A DNA stretch of 63,205 nucleotides. Source: Gammaproteobacteria bacterium. Its GTDB lineage: Bacteria; Pseudomonadota; Gammaproteobacteria; Arenicellales; Poriferihabitantaceae. Location of the stretch: the NCBI GenBank assembly GCA_024644945.1, contig JAHEGU010000014.1:1-63205 (forward strand), in the 5' to 3' direction. Below the pieces are notes generated by a model, which was not told the origin of the DNA, did no database searches, and saw only the letters and a program-made list of their open reading frames with translations. The position numbers and the translations under genes were made by a program. Of the stretch, positions 34,769 to 45,354 are shown piece by piece. Within the stretch, counting starts at the first letter, position 1, and every line of letters starts with the position of its first letter.

Positions 34769-37700
34769 GCAGACCTTTTGTGCATCTGAATATCCACTCG
34801 GAGTATTCGCTGGCTGATGGTATCGTGCGGATCAAACCCCTCGCGCAGCAGGTTTCGAAATTTTCCCAACCTTCGGTGGCACTCACCGATATTTCCAACC
34901 TATACGCCACGGTTAAGTTTTATAAAGCGTGCCTGCGACAGGGGATAAAGCCTCTTATTGGGGCTGACGTCTGGATACAGAATCCTGTGACGATGGATTC
35001 ACCCGATAGAACCGCTCCGGACCGAGTTAAGCTGCTGTGCCTGAACAATGTTGGCTACCGACACTTGTGTACATTGCTCACTCGCGCGTTTTTAAGAGGA
35101 CAAAAACAGAACCGGGTAATGGTCAACTGGGAAGACCTTGAGCAGCTGGGAGAGGGGCTTATTGCACTGTTGGACGATCAGGATGGACCGGTTGCTAACG
35201 CGCTTAGTCAGAACTCAGACAATACGACTGACATCCTGCAGCGCTACCAGGAATTACTTGGAGACAGACTGTATCTTGAGATCAGCCGAATCGGCCGTCC
35301 CGCAGAAGAAGATTACATTCGCCAGGTCGCTACGTTGGCGACACAATGCGAAATTGGACTGGTGGCAACCAACCGGGTGGTCTACCTCACGGCCGAGGAA
35401 TTCGAAGCCCACGAGATCAGAGTATGTATTAATGACGGAAGAGTGCTTGAGGACAGCCGTCGGCCTCGACGATATACCGATCAACAGTATCTTCGCAGCA
35501 GTGAAGAAATGGTTGGCTTGTTCGAAGATTTACCCGAAGCCATTGATAATACTGTTGAGATTGCCAGACGTTGTAATCTGTTTCTTGGGTTCGATCGAGA
35601 TTTTCTGCCAGACTATCCAGGTGTGGATGATCGTTCTGTATCGCAAGTACTGACCGAACAGACCGAGACGGGACTTGCCCATCGATTGGGAGTGGATAGT
35701 TTGTGGGCGACAGACGGGAGTCTGCGGATCCCGCAGAAATATCTGGATCGCATGAAGATGGAGCTCGATGTTATCCAGCAGATGGGTTTTCCAGGGTACT
35801 TCCTAATTGTTGCGGATTTCATTCGATGGTCTCGTGAAAACGGCATTCCAGTGGGGCCGGGTCGAGGCTCGGGCGCGGGTTCGCTGGTGGCATGGGCTAC
35901 CGGTATTACCGAGTTGGACCCGTTGCCATACGGTCTTCTGTTCGAGAGATTTCTGAATCCCGAACGGGTATCGTTGCCTGATTTCGATATCGATTTTTGT
36001 GTAGAAGGCAGAGACAGGGTGATTGAGTATGTCGCCGACCGCTACGGTCGGGATCAAGTCGCTCAGATCATTACCTTTGGTACTATGGCAGCCAAGGCGG
36101 TAGTTCGCGATGTGGGTCGTGTTATGAGCCTGCCCTATGGTTTCGTCGACCAGGTGGCTAAGTTGATTCCATTTGAAATTGGCATGACTCTGGAAAAAGC
36201 TCTGAATCAGGAAGAAGTGCTAAGGAACCGCTATGAAGATGAAGCGGAACTACAGGAATTGATCGACATGGCAATTCAGCTCGAAGGCATCGCTCGTAAT
36301 GTCGGTAAACATGCCGGTGGCGTGGTGATCGCGCCTCAACCACTCACTGAGTTTACGCCGCTTTATGCGGATACCCACTTAAACCAAGCGATCACTCAGT
36401 TTGATAAGGATGATCTGGAGTCTATTGGCCTGGTGAAATTTGATTTCCTTGGTCTCAGGACGCTTACGATTATAGATTGGGCGGTGAAGATGGTGAACCA
36501 ACAACAGCGCAAAGCCGGAGAAGCTGAATTGGCCTTGGATGACACTCTGCCGTTGGACGATGAAGATACATTCAAGCTGATTCAGGCTGGCCATACGACC
36601 GCAATATTCCAACTCGAATCACGTGGAATGAAGGAACTGATCCTCAGGTTGCGTCCGGATACTTTTGAGGAGCTGGTGGCGTTAGTGGCCCTGTTTAGAC
36701 CCGGGCCACTGCAGTCGGGTATGGTAGACGATTTTATCAACCGTAAACATGGTCGCGAGCAAGTGAGGTACCCGCATCCGGATATTGCTCCGGTGCTTCA
36801 ACCGACTTACGGTGTTATTTTATACCAGGAGCAGGTTATGCAGATTGCCCAGGTCCTCGCGGGCTTTACACTGGGCGGTGCTGATTTATTGCGGCGTGCA
36901 ATGGGTAAGAAGAAACCTGAAGAAATGGCCAAGCAACGCGCGTTGTTCGCTCAGGGAGCGGAAGAACGTGGAGTAGAGAAGAACGTCGCCGAATATATCT
37001 TTGACCTCATGGAAAAGTTCGCGGGATACGGATTCAATAAATCCCACTCCGCTGCTTATGCGCTGGTTTCCTATCATACTGCCTGGCTCAAGGCGCACTA
37101 TCCGGCAGCTTTTATGGCGGCGACCATGAGCGCGGATATCGACAATACGGATAAGGTGGTGATGCTGCGCGCCGATGCGATGGATATGGGTCTTGAAGTA
37201 TTACCGCCGGATATCAACGCCTGTGATTATGGATTTAAGCCAATCGACGACCGTAAAATTCTGTATGGTGTGGGCGCATTGAAAGGTGTCGGCAGGGGGG
37301 TAATCGAGAGTATCGTCGAGGAGCGGGGACACGGTGGTGATTTTGAAAACCTGTTCGATTTTTGTCGTCGTGTTGATGGAAAGAAAGTGAATAAGCGCGT
37401 TCTGGAAGCATTAATAAAGAGTGGCGCTATGGACAAGCTGAATCCGAACCGTGCAGCGATGATGGCGGATGTTGAAAAAGCTATGCGTGCAGCTGGCCAG
37501 CAGCAGTCGGATCTGGAAGCGGGTCAATCGGATATGTTTGGCGTCGCTGAATCTCCTCTGGCGCCAATATCCAATATTGAAGTGCCGGAATGGACTGAGG
37601 ATGAGAGACTTGCTGGCGAGAGGGAAACCCTGGGGGTTTACCTGACCGGCCATCCATATAATCGCTATGCCACTGAATTTGCGCAGATCATTGATCAGGA

Positions 37701-38301
37701 TATCCAGGGTCTCGACCTGGCCACACCAAAAAATGGGGTTTTTGCGGGACTGGTAGTGGCGATGAGGGTGCTCAATACGCGTCGAGGGAAAATGGCATTC
37801 GTTACGCTCGACAATGGTCCAGCGCGAATTGAAGCGAGCCTGTTTTCAAATAAGTTCATTGAATTTGCAGACATTTTACACAAGGATAATATCCTACTGG
37901 TGCAGGGTGAGCTCAGTACCGACGAATACACTGGTAATCCTCAGATGCGAGCGGAAACCGTATTCACGGTAGGTCAATTGCGCAGCCAGTTTTTAGGCAG
38001 GCTAGCACTCACTATCAGCGAGAGTGAACTCGATAATGATGGTATGAAGCAATTGCATGGTCTGTTGGCACAATTCAGTGGTGGCCAAGTCGCCATTACC
38101 ATTCATTACAAGCGGGCCGGAGGAGAAAGTGGAGCGGTGCGCCTTGGTGCTGACTGGAACATTCGACCAGATCAGGCGTTGTTTGAGGCTTTGAGTGACT
38201 TGTTCGGGTCTGAAAACCTTACGTATCACTATAACGTTGCCGCGATCCGTAGCGGCCCGCCAAAAAAAGCAACACAGCGTCGACAATACGCAGTGGCTTG
38301 A
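34765..38301 (+). CDS. dnaE: DNA polymerase III alpha subunit
   Basis: Replicative polymerase of 1178 residues, normal for DnaE1. In order: PHP domain ([16 protein letters not shown]), polymerase palm with the catalytic aspartates in [10 protein letters not shown] and the [16 protein letters not shown] loop, fingers with the [18 protein letters not shown] segment, a tandem HhH region, and a C-terminal OB fold ([21 protein letters not shown]). It ends the gammaproteobacterial lpx-rnhB-dnaE block. Confidence 0.97.
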   Translation: MSRPFVHLNIHSEYSLADGIVRIKPLAQQVSKFSQPSVALTDISNLYATVKFYKACLRQGIKPLIGADVWIQNPVTMDSPDRTAPDRVKLLCLNNVGYRHLCTLLTRAFLRGQKQNRVMVNWEDLEQLGEGLIALLDDQDGPVANALSQNSDNTTDILQRYQELLGDRLYLEISRIGRPAEEDYIRQVATLATQCEIGLVATNRVVYLTAEEFEAHEIRVCINDGRVLEDSRRPRRYTDQQYLRSSEEMVGLFEDLPEAIDNTVEIARRCNLFLGFDRDFLPDYPGVDDRSVSQVLTEQTETGLAHRLGVDSLWATDGSLRIPQKYLDRMKMELDVIQQMGFPGYFLIVADFIRWSRENGIPVGPGRGSGAGSLVAWATGITELDPLPYGLLFERFLNPERVSLPDFDIDFCVEGRDRVIEYVADRYGRDQVAQIITFGTMAAKAVVRDVGRVMSLPYGFVDQVAKLIPFEIGMTLEKALNQEEVLRNRYEDEAELQELIDMAIQLEGIARNVGKHAGGVVIAPQPLTEFTPLYADTHLNQAITQFDKDDLESIGLVKFDFLGLRTLTIIDWAVKMVNQQQRKAGEAELALDDTLPLDDEDTFKLIQAGHTTAIFQLESRGMKELILRLRPDTFEELVALVALFRPGPLQSGMVDDFINRKHGREQVRYPHPDIAPVLQPTYGVILYQEQVMQIAQVLAGFTLGGADLLRRAMGKKKPEEMAKQRALFAQGAEERGVEKNVAEYIFDLMEKFAGYGFNKSHSAAYALVSYHTAWLKAHYPAAFMAATMSADIDNTDKVVMLRADAMDMGLEVLPPDINACDYGFKPIDDRKILYGVGALKGVGRGVIESIVEERGHGGDFENLFDFCRRVDGKKVNKRVLEALIKSGAMDKLNPNRAAMMADVEKAMRAAGQQQSDLEAGQSDMFGVAESPLAPISNIEVPEWTEDERLAGERETLGVYLTGHPYNRYATEFAQIIDQDIQGLDLATPKNGVFAGLVVAMRVLNTRRGKMAFVTLDNGPARIEASLFSNKFIEFADILHKDNILLVQGELSTDEYTGNPQMRAETVFTVGQLRSQFLGRLALTISESELDNDGMKQLHGLLAQFSGGQVAITIHYKRAGGESGAVRLGADWNIRPDQALFEALSDLFGSENLTYHYNVAAIRSGPPKKATQRRQYAVA

Positions 38302-38389
38302 ATTGATCGGGAATAGTAAAGCACCGTTAGCGTTCACTTCGCTGTTCTGAGGAAACCTGAAATATTCCAGCTTCGCCTTTCGCCTTCTC

Positions 38390-38416
38390 CGTCATGCTGG
38401 CAAGAGCCGGAATATC
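38390..38416 (+). repeat. REP-like hairpin element, copy 2
   Basis: A 27-base element starting CGTCATGCTGGC with arms CTGGC / GCCGG around AAGA, in the 226-base gap after dnaE. It matches copy 1 (1799-1825, minus strand) with about 7 differences, including paired substitutions in the stem. A wider inverted repeat (ATATTCC at 38362-38368 with GGAATAT at 38409-38415) partly overlaps it. A TATAAT (38493-38498) further on may be the -10 box for the TauE/SafE gene. Confidence 0.5.
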
Positions 38417-38527
38417 TTCATGATGCCATCTAGACATACAAGTTAAATCCTAGAACTTATCAAGCATCCGATCCAGGTTGATTTTTCGCGTTTATAATTC
38501 CGCGCAGTTTTGATCAACTAACCTACA

Positions 38528-39265
38528 TTGTCTGATCTCTCTTCGTTTCAGCTCCTCCTTGTTGGTCTGATTTTTATCTGGTCCGGGTTTGTTCGTGCTG
38601 GGCTCGGATTTGGTGGCGTCGCTCTGGCGCTGCCACTGATGCTGTTGCTGATTGACAACCCTGTTTTATGGCTGCCAATCTGTTCCAGCCATCTTCTTAT
38701 ATTTTCCTTATGGTCGGTCTACGATCGTTTAGACAATGTTGATTGGGGTTATATCAGGCGTGTTATGTTGGTCATCATTGTGCCTAAGGTTGCAGGAGTG
38801 CTCGGCCTGCTAAAACTGCCGCCTGAACTGGTAAGCAATGCGATCTACACAATTATAATTGGCTACGCGATCACGTATATTTTGAACTATCAGTTCAGCA
38901 GTAAAGGAAAGGTGTTGGACAACCTGATGCTGGTGGTCGGTGGATATGCAAGCGGGGTTTCACTCATCGGTGCGCCACTAATTTCCGCAGTTATGGTTCG
39001 ACATGTCGCGATTTCCCGGATTCGCGATACTATGTTCGTACTTTGGATCGTCCTGGTCTCTATCAAAATGTCCACCTTTGTTGTGTTTGGAGTGGATTTG
39101 CAGCTTCGATACATGTTGTTCCTGCTGCCTTTTGCCGCTATCGGACATTGGCTCGGGGTGCAACTGCACCAGCATCTGATTCATGGCGATGGATCCCGGT
39201 TCAAGCGGGTGCTTGGTGCAGCACTGTTGTTGATTTGCGGGTATGGACTGTGGCAGAACTTTTAA
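38528..39265 (+). CDS. TauE/SafE family membrane permease
   Basis: A 245-residue polytopic membrane protein of the TauE/SafE (DUF81) family, proposed to export sulfite, sulfoacetate or other small organic anions. The N-terminal LIFIWSGFVRAGLGFGGVALALPLMLLL and the repeated half (VGGYASGVSLIGAPLISAVM) are typical (about 7-8 helices). The only fitting start is TTG at 38528. It converges on the aldo/keto reductase, with only 6 bases between their ends. Whether it exports something related to the peptide locus is unknown. Confidence 0.85.
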   Translation: MSDLSSFQLLLVGLIFIWSGFVRAGLGFGGVALALPLMLLLIDNPVLWLPICSSHLLIFSLWSVYDRLDNVDWGYIRRVMLVIIVPKVAGVLGLLKLPPELVSNAIYTIIIGYAITYILNYQFSSKGKVLDNLMLVVGGYASGVSLIGAPLISAVMVRHVAISRIRDTMFVLWIVLVSIKMSTFVVFGVDLQLRYMLFLLPFAAIGHWLGVQLHQHLIHGDGSRFKRVLGAALLLICGYGLWQNF

Positions 39266-39271
39266 CGCGGA

Positions 39272-40267
39272 TTAATCTTTTTCCGAGTCGATATTGTTCA
39301 TCAGGTTAGCTTGATAGCGATCTCCGGCCACCGTGTTTTCATTGATCAATTGATCCAGCTCGTCCACCGTCTCCTGATCCAGACTGATATCTCCGGCACC
39401 CGCGTTTTCAATCATGTAGTCCACATGCTTAGTTCCCGGGATAGGAATAATGTCATCTCCCTGAGCCAGTAGCCAAGACAGTGCCAGTTGCGCCATACTG
39501 CAACCCACGCGCTCGGCAATCTCGCCATAGGGTTTCAGCAATTTCCTGTTGATTGCGAAGTTTTCCGGTTCAAATCGTGGTCGGGCATTGGTACAACGGA
39601 TGTCATTGTCGTCGAAATGAGTCAGATCCGTACATTTGCCGGTCAGAAATTGCCGTGCAAGAGGTGAAAATGCTACGAAGCTGATCCCCAGCTCTTTGCA
39701 GGTCGACAGTACTTTGCGTTCTGGGGTTCTAGTCCACAATGAATATTCAGACTGCACTGCGGTCAAAGGATGCGTGGCATGTGCTTTACGCAGGTTTTCA
39801 TCGCCGATTTCTGAAACACCGATGGTCCGCACTTTACCTTGCTCGACCATGCGCGAAATAGCACCGATACTTTCTTCTACCGGCACTTTGGTGTCCACAC
39901 GGTGCAGGTAGTAAAGATCAATGACATCGGTATTTAATCTTTTAAGGCTATCTTCGCAGGTCCGTAACAGCACCTCAGGTCGGCAATTGATTTCCGCTTT
40001 ATCTTCCTCATTACGAAATATCCCGCATTTACTAGCTAGAGTGTAGTCACTCCGTCGGTGCGAAAGATATTTTCCAATTACGTGTTCACTATGCCCCATA
40101 CCATACATAGCGGCAGTATCGAGCATGGTGTACCCGTTATCCAATGCTAGATTGAATAATTTTCCCGATTCCTCGTCATCCGGGCGTGGACCGTAACCCA
40201 TTGAGATATTCATGCAGCCCAGGCCGATGGCGGAGACGTTAAAAGGGCCGAGTTTTCGTTGATGCAT
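39272..40267 (-). CDS. aldo/keto reductase in the peptide-synthetase locus
   Basis: A 331-residue NADPH-dependent (beta/alpha)8-barrel reductase. The catalytic tetrad is visible: Asp and Tyr in MLDTAAMYGMGHSE, Lys in LASKCG, and His in YYLHRVDT. The C-terminal cofactor-binding segment PIPGTKHVDYMIENAGAG is intact. It starts 6 bases after the acyl-AMP ligase stop, so it is the last gene of the minus-strand synthetase operon. A role in reducing a carbonyl of the product or precursor is inferred from position; the family is broad and the gene could also be a general detoxification reductase. Confidence 0.87.
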   Translation of the reverse strand: MHQRKLGPFNVSAIGLGCMNISMGYGPRPDDEESGKLFNLALDNGYTMLDTAAMYGMGHSEHVIGKYLSHRRSDYTLASKCGIFRNEEDKAEINCRPEVLLRTCEDSLKRLNTDVIDLYYLHRVDTKVPVEESIGAISRMVEQGKVRTIGVSEIGDENLRKAHATHPLTAVQSEYSLWTRTPERKVLSTCKELGISFVAFSPLARQFLTGKCTDLTHFDDNDIRCTNARPRFEPENFAINRKLLKPYGEIAERVGCSMAQLALSWLLAQGDDIIPIPGTKHVDYMIENAGAGDISLDQETVDELDQLINENTVAGDRYQANLMNNIDSEKD

Positions 40268-40272
40268 AGGAT

Positions 40273-42093
40273 CTACTCTACTGGGAGTTTTTTGATTTCG
40301 GTAGAGAGCTCTGATACTGAGGGGTGTCGAAATAAAGTGCTTGGGCTTAACTCTAAAGTAAATCGATAGTTTACTCGGTTTATAACATGGGTCCCGCTTA
40401 GCGAATCACCACCAATCGCAAAGAAATTATCATTGATACTTATGGAAGATAGATCGAGAACTTCGCAAAATAATTCGGTTAGTTCGATTTCTATAGGATC
40501 TGTAGCCGGTACTATTTTCTGAATCAGTTCGGTCTTTAATAGCTCAGCCATTATAAGTCGCTTCACTTTACCGGTAGGGCTGCGCGGAATATGATCCATC
40601 AATAATATCCGGCTCGGCACTTTAAACTCAGCCATGTGGAGAAACGCATGAGCCCGGACTGCTGATTCAGTTAGAGTGCTGCCTTGTTTCAGCACTACCG
40701 CAGCGGCGATATCCTGTCCGAGGGTTGGATGCGAAGTCGGGAATACAACGGCTTCGCATACTTCAGAACCGCTTAATAATCCCCGCTCAACCTCTAGTGG
40801 TGAAACATTCATCCCGCCCCTGATAATTACCTCTTTGATACGGCCTGTAATAGCCAGGTACCCATCTTTATCAAGCTTACCCTCGTCTCCGGTCCTAAAC
40901 CAGCCATCCTCCAGTTCGAAGGTGTTTGTACATTCATCGGTTTCATAGCCTCGTATGTAATCCTCTCCACGCACGACAATTTCGCCAGATTCACCGGTAG
41001 GTAGTAACTTGCCTCTTGTATCCATAATGCCTAAGTCCAGTCCTATTGCCTTGCCAACTGACCCTGCTTTACGATGTCCTGGAGGCATCGGATTACTCGT
41101 GATAAAAGTGCGGACCTCGGTCATACCATAAGTCTCAATAACAGGAACCCGTAAAGTGTCTTCGAGGTTTTTCAGCAGCTGCATGGGAAGAGATGCTGCA
41201 GCAGAGCGTACAAATCGCAACCTATGTTGAGATAGGTTATTCTGGTTTTTTGGATCTCTGGCACTGTTCACTACCGATTGATGAATAGTCGGTGCGGCGG
41301 AGTACCAGGTTGGGCGGTACTCATCTAACCATAAGAAGAACCGATCAGCCGAAAATCCGGGGGTGCTTATAAACCTGCTCCCTGCAATGAGTGATCCCAA
41401 GAGCCCGGCAAAAAGAGCGTGCACATGGAAAAGCGGCATTACATTAAGACAACCATCCTCTGAGGTGAGTTCAAGACATTGAATGATGTTTCTGGCATCG
41501 GCACAGGCGCTTAGATGGGATACTGCAACGATTTTTGGCGTGGAGGTTGTTCCCGAAGTGGGTAAAAGAAATGCAATATCATGAGGTTCTGTAGTGTTGC
41601 CATTCACTGGTGCCGAGTTTGAGACGGCTGCGCTGATGGACGTTGGGGTGCCAGCGTTATATGTTCGCAAAGTCACCACAGGCAAACCTGAACTACTTGC
41701 AACACTGCGAGCTATCTGCATGCCGGTTTCTGGTAAAAGCACAGCAGTGGCTTTGATCAGCTTAAGATAAGATTTAAGCTCAGAAGATTTCAGGGAGGGA
41801 TTTACGGGCGCACAGGTCATGCAACATGATGTTGCCAGCAGTGCGAGCGTGAGATCCACTCCGCTATCGAAGACGATTGCTACACGATCATCGCGACCAA
41901 GACCTGCATCGCACAAGCACTGCCTGATGCGCAACACTTCCCGTTTTAGCTCAAAATAGCTTAGAGCAGGTCTGCCAGGTTCGACAATCGCCGGCAAATC
42001 CGGCTGGAAAGAAGCCCAGTGATCAATCCATTCGGAGATGGTTTCGTGGTTGGTCAGATTTGGCGGCGTGATATTGGTTGATCTGGTCATCAA
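40273..42093 (-). CDS. acyl-AMP ligase fused to a carrier protein (loading protein)
   Basis: A 606-residue protein: adenylate-forming domain (about 1-525) then a carrier (T) domain (about 530-600). Core motifs: LLPTSGTTSTPKIVAVSH (A3), ETYGMTEVRTF (A5), GWFRTGDEG (A7), GRIKEVIIRGGMNVSPLEVE (A8) and SPTGKVKRL with the catalytic lysine (A10). The carrier serine is S564 in FFAIGGDSLSG. Overall it resembles medium-chain or oxalate-type acyl-CoA ligases rather than amino-acid A domains (no FDxS at A4; instead MPLFHVHALFAG). It probably activates a carboxylic acid starter and loads it on its own carrier. It lies 6 bases upstream of the aldo/keto reductase and follows the hotdog-A-T gene. Confidence 0.85.
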   Translation of the reverse strand: MMTRSTNITPPNLTNHETISEWIDHWASFQPDLPAIVEPGRPALSYFELKREVLRIRQCLCDAGLGRDDRVAIVFDSGVDLTLALLATSCCMTCAPVNPSLKSSELKSYLKLIKATAVLLPETGMQIARSVASSSGLPVVTLRTYNAGTPTSISAAVSNSAPVNGNTTEPHDIAFLLPTSGTTSTPKIVAVSHLSACADARNIIQCLELTSEDGCLNVMPLFHVHALFAGLLGSLIAGSRFISTPGFSADRFFLWLDEYRPTWYSAAPTIHQSVVNSARDPKNQNNLSQHRLRFVRSAAASLPMQLLKNLEDTLRVPVIETYGMTEVRTFITSNPMPPGHRKAGSVGKAIGLDLGIMDTRGKLLPTGESGEIVVRGEDYIRGYETDECTNTFELEDGWFRTGDEGKLDKDGYLAITGRIKEVIIRGGMNVSPLEVERGLLSGSEVCEAVVFPTSHPTLGQDIAAAVVLKQGSTLTESAVRAHAFLHMAEFKVPSRILLMDHIPRSPTGKVKRLIMAELLKTELIQKIVPATDPIEIELTELFCEVLDLSSISINDNFFAIGGDSLSGTHVINRVNYRFTLELSPSTLFRHPSVSELSTEIKKLPVE

Positions 42094-42156
42094 ATACTTC
42101 TCAATAACTTAATGGACATACTGGGGCAGAATATTGAATCGTCGATCTAAGGTTGT

Positions 42157-45126
42157 CTAATTCTCACTGTTCTCATCGATAAAAGCCGACAGGGCCTTGA
42201 CTGTAGGGTGATCAAACATATCTTTAAAGCTGATATGGATGCCGAATTCCTCCAAAATCCTGCTCGATATCTGCGTGACATGAAGTGAATGTGCACCATG
42301 CTCGAAAATATTGTCATCGCCCATCATTGATTCTATGCTTAATATCTTGGTGCAGGTTGCCATAACATTTTTCTCTGTCCTGGTTGTTCTTATGACCTGG
42401 CGGCTCCGATTTTTCTGATGTACTGATGTATCAAGTTTGGATAATAATTCTCGATCCAGTTTTGCATTGGCGTTTAACGGCATCTCCTTCATCTTTACGA
42501 ATGCTGTTGGAATCATATAACTCGGCAACTTTTTTTTAAGCATTTCTTTCATTTGGCTGGCGCTGATTGCCGTTCCCTTATTGGGTACCACGTAACTAAT
42601 CAGCCTTTGGCGAGACATATGATCGCCGTGAACAACTACTGCCGCTCGTTGTATTTCATCCAACTTTTCAAGCTCTGATTCTATTTGAGCTGGTTCGATT
42701 CGGTATCCCCTAAACTTAATTCGAGTATCCGAACGACCACTGACCTGCATGTTTCCATCAGGCAGCACCCGAGCCAAATCGCCCGTCCTGCACAATCTCG
42801 CGTTGAGATCTGTAGAAAACGGATCATAAACAAAGGTTTCTCCAGACATCCGGGGGTCATTAAGATAGCCCAGTGCAACACGATCGCCACTAACATAGAT
42901 TTCTCCAACCTTACCAGGAGAGACTGCTGCCAGCGATTGATCCAGAATGTGAACAGTTGTGTTCTTTAAAGGTTTGCCTATAGGCACGTTGCCTTCTTTT
43001 TCGGTGATATGTTCAGGGACCGGAAACATACACACAGTGCCGGAGGTCTCTGTTTGAGAGTATAAATTGATGAACCGTGCGGTATGCCCGAATTCGTTGG
43101 ACCACGTATCGGGAATCGCCCAGGGCAGTGACTCTCCTGTGGTCATTATCAATCGCAGATTATTAGAGAGTAATCTGGCCCGTCCCTGTGTATCCAGGCC
43201 TCTGAGAAACTCACCGCAATAATATATCGAAGTCGGGACTGTATCCCATACAGTGATGCTTTCTTCTTTGATCGCATTCAACAATGCACGCTGATCGCGT
43301 CGCTGCTCCTCGTCAGCTACTACTATTCGTGCGCCACAAAAGATGGGAAATAATATTTGTCGAATAGAAGCGGAAAAAGAAAAAGGAGCCGTATGCAAAT
43401 AAACATCATCCTCATTGATGTGCAGTGTTTCAGTCATCGATCTGAGATAACTGTTAAGACTCCCGCGGGTAATTGCGACCGCCTTTGGTTTATCCGTTGT
43501 TCCTGATGTAAACATGATGTATGCGATATCGCTATTCTTTATCTCCAATCTCTCTTCCGTGTATGGTTCCTCTATTTGATCTTCCCATCTTCGATCCAAT
43601 TGAACAGTGTCGATCTTGCCGTTCGGCAAATTTATCTTTTGATCTGCATGTGTCAAAAGCAAGTCGATTTCAATCTCATCAATCATTTTGGAGAACGCTC
43701 GCCCAGGGTGTTCACTGTGTAAGGGGACATAGCTCGCCCCTGTCTTCAGTATGGCTATTGGCGCTATTATCGAATCCAGAGATCTCCCAAGGAGAACGCC
43801 AACCCGCTTTCCAGGCCCGATGTTCCTTTGCTTTAGAAATTTACCCAGCAAACTCGAAGACTGATGAAGTTCTTGATAAGTAAGTGAATGACTTCCGCTG
43901 GTGACCGCCAGTTTTTCAGGTATTCGCCGAGCATAGTCTGTCAACACTTCTATAAAACAGCACAGTTCTACATCTTCAACGGTTGAAGCCTCAATTTGCA
44001 CAGAAGGTTTTTGATCAACTTTTGCTTGAGGCATGATCAGAATTTCCGCGAGACCGCTGGTGGTCAGCTGGTTTAGTTGGTTGGTGCCATTTATTCTGAC
44101 TGTAATAATTCTGTATGAATTGCTTTCTACACTCCTGGTTACTTCACCTCTGTACCATGTTGCGTCGCCGTAAATAATGGGTTCGACGGCGCTAACGGTC
44201 AAGCTCCTTAGAAAGCCTGAATCGCCCATCCAATTCGTTACTATGGATGAGACCCAGGCAAACCGCATGACCGCATTGTCAAATGGCGCCGGCATGCCGC
44301 GCTGGTTGCTTAGAATACTGTCCTCGTGTTGTTGAGAATTCCTGTAGGGCCAGCCCGTTACGGGATGAATCGCGGTGGTATGGGGCGCATTTTCACTGTC
44401 CCGGAAACCAAGGGCGCTGGCACGGTAGGAGGGTCCAATTGCCGACTGCCAAGCAATGAGGTCGCCAATCGTAAGCGGGCCTCTGACCGATTCCGGGAGT
44501 TTGAAGCCCACCTCAAGTTCTGCGGGTGAGAGCTTCCTGCATCCGGTCCGGGTTTCCGCCTTTAAAGCGCTTTTTATGCGATGTAATTCTTCCTGGTTGT
44601 ACCGGTATGTGTCTCGGTCTACCAGTAATTCGTAGCTCGCCCGCTGCAGCCGGGACATTGTGCTGTCCGCCTTTGCAACAATTTCTCCACGTCCGTTGGT
44701 ATAGGTAAACTGTGAAAGTACATTTATCAGACGAAGCTCTGTTCGTGTTCTGTATTCCCTGATATCCAGCTGTTTTGCAGAGCCGTTCAAGACCTCATCT
44801 TTATGTAATGTTCGATACCATTCAAAACTTAATTCGCTGATTAAACTCGACAAGGGGACCGTCATGGGATATCCGTGCAGTCCAGGATAAAGAACAGAAG
44901 TGAGAAACGAGGGCGGGGCTGTCAATCCGCTGTGACGAGACCGATCTGAGTATTCTCGGTCTATCCAGAGTGGATTATCGTCTCCAATACCGTATGCGAA
45001 ATGTCGAATTGCGTCTGCTGTCGCGACGGTATTCCACGGTTCTCTTTCAGTGACTACCTGGCCGTTCAGTTCCTTGGAGCGATTCACAAATTCGTCTATC
45101 GTTTGGTTTTCTGTCTCAGATATCAT
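42157..45126 (-). CDS. double-hotdog dehydratase domain fused to NRPS adenylation and carrier domains
   Basis: A 989-residue three-part protein. Residues about 1-375 form a FAS1-like/MaoC-type double hotdog: GDDNPLWIDREYSD, RHSGLTAPPSFL, and in the second half GMPAPFDNAVMRFAWVSS and TNWMGDSGFLRSL. Residues about 385-890 form an adenylation domain with IMFTSGTTDKPKAVAI (A3), INLYSQTETSG (A5, not the usual YGPTE), LCRTGDLARVLPDG, SDTRIKFRGYRIEPAQIE (A8) and NANAKLDRELL (A10 lysine kept). S947 in HGAHSLHVTQ is the carrier serine. At A4 the motif is PFSFSASIRQ, so the usual amino-group-binding Asp of FDxS is Ser; this points away from an ordinary alpha-amino acid. No C domain is present. A 228-base gap separates it from the upstream C-A-T gene. 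Confidence 0.87.
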   Translation of the reverse strand: MISETENQTIDEFVNRSKELNGQVVTEREPWNTVATADAIRHFAYGIGDDNPLWIDREYSDRSRHSGLTAPPSFLTSVLYPGLHGYPMTVPLSSLISELSFEWYRTLHKDEVLNGSAKQLDIREYRTRTELRLINVLSQFTYTNGRGEIVAKADSTMSRLQRASYELLVDRDTYRYNQEELHRIKSALKAETRTGCRKLSPAELEVGFKLPESVRGPLTIGDLIAWQSAIGPSYRASALGFRDSENAPHTTAIHPVTGWPYRNSQQHEDSILSNQRGMPAPFDNAVMRFAWVSSIVTNWMGDSGFLRSLTVSAVEPIIYGDATWYRGEVTRSVESNSYRIITVRINGTNQLNQLTTSGLAEILIMPQAKVDQKPSVQIEASTVEDVELCCFIEVLTDYARRIPEKLAVTSGSHSLTYQELHQSSSLLGKFLKQRNIGPGKRVGVLLGRSLDSIIAPIAILKTGASYVPLHSEHPGRAFSKMIDEIEIDLLLTHADQKINLPNGKIDTVQLDRRWEDQIEEPYTEERLEIKNSDIAYIMFTSGTTDKPKAVAITRGSLNSYLRSMTETLHINEDDVYLHTAPFSFSASIRQILFPIFCGARIVVADEEQRRDQRALLNAIKEESITVWDTVPTSIYYCGEFLRGLDTQGRARLLSNNLRLIMTTGESLPWAIPDTWSNEFGHTARFINLYSQTETSGTVCMFPVPEHITEKEGNVPIGKPLKNTTVHILDQSLAAVSPGKVGEIYVSGDRVALGYLNDPRMSGETFVYDPFSTDLNARLCRTGDLARVLPDGNMQVSGRSDTRIKFRGYRIEPAQIESELEKLDEIQRAAVVVHGDHMSRQRLISYVVPNKGTAISASQMKEMLKKKLPSYMIPTAFVKMKEMPLNANAKLDRELLSKLDTSVHQKNRSRQVIRTTRTEKNVMATCTKILSIESMMGDDNIFEHGAHSLHVTQISSRILEEFGIHISFKDMFDHPTVKALSAFIDENSEN

Positions 45127-45354
45127 TCGGCATGTAAGGTAGGCTTAAAAAATTTTGAGGAAATCAATCTGTAAGAACAATTAGTATTTATTACTCATGG
45201 TCTGACTGACTAAGCCCTGGTGAAAAGCTATCTACTGACGTATTTGTCCTTAGTCATATATCATTCGAAAGAATTCGGTTCTTGCAGGGTAGTTTATTAG
45301 CCGCAAAGTAATTAATACCGCAGACACGAAACATACGAATTTTATTTTAAGAGC
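45127..45354 (-). other. A+T-rich gap inside the synthetase operon
   Basis: No reading frame or RNA gene was recognised in this 228-base stretch between the C-A-T and hotdog-A-T genes. It is A+T-rich and could hold an internal promoter or leader for the second half of the operon, but no box is convincing. Confidence 0.4.
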
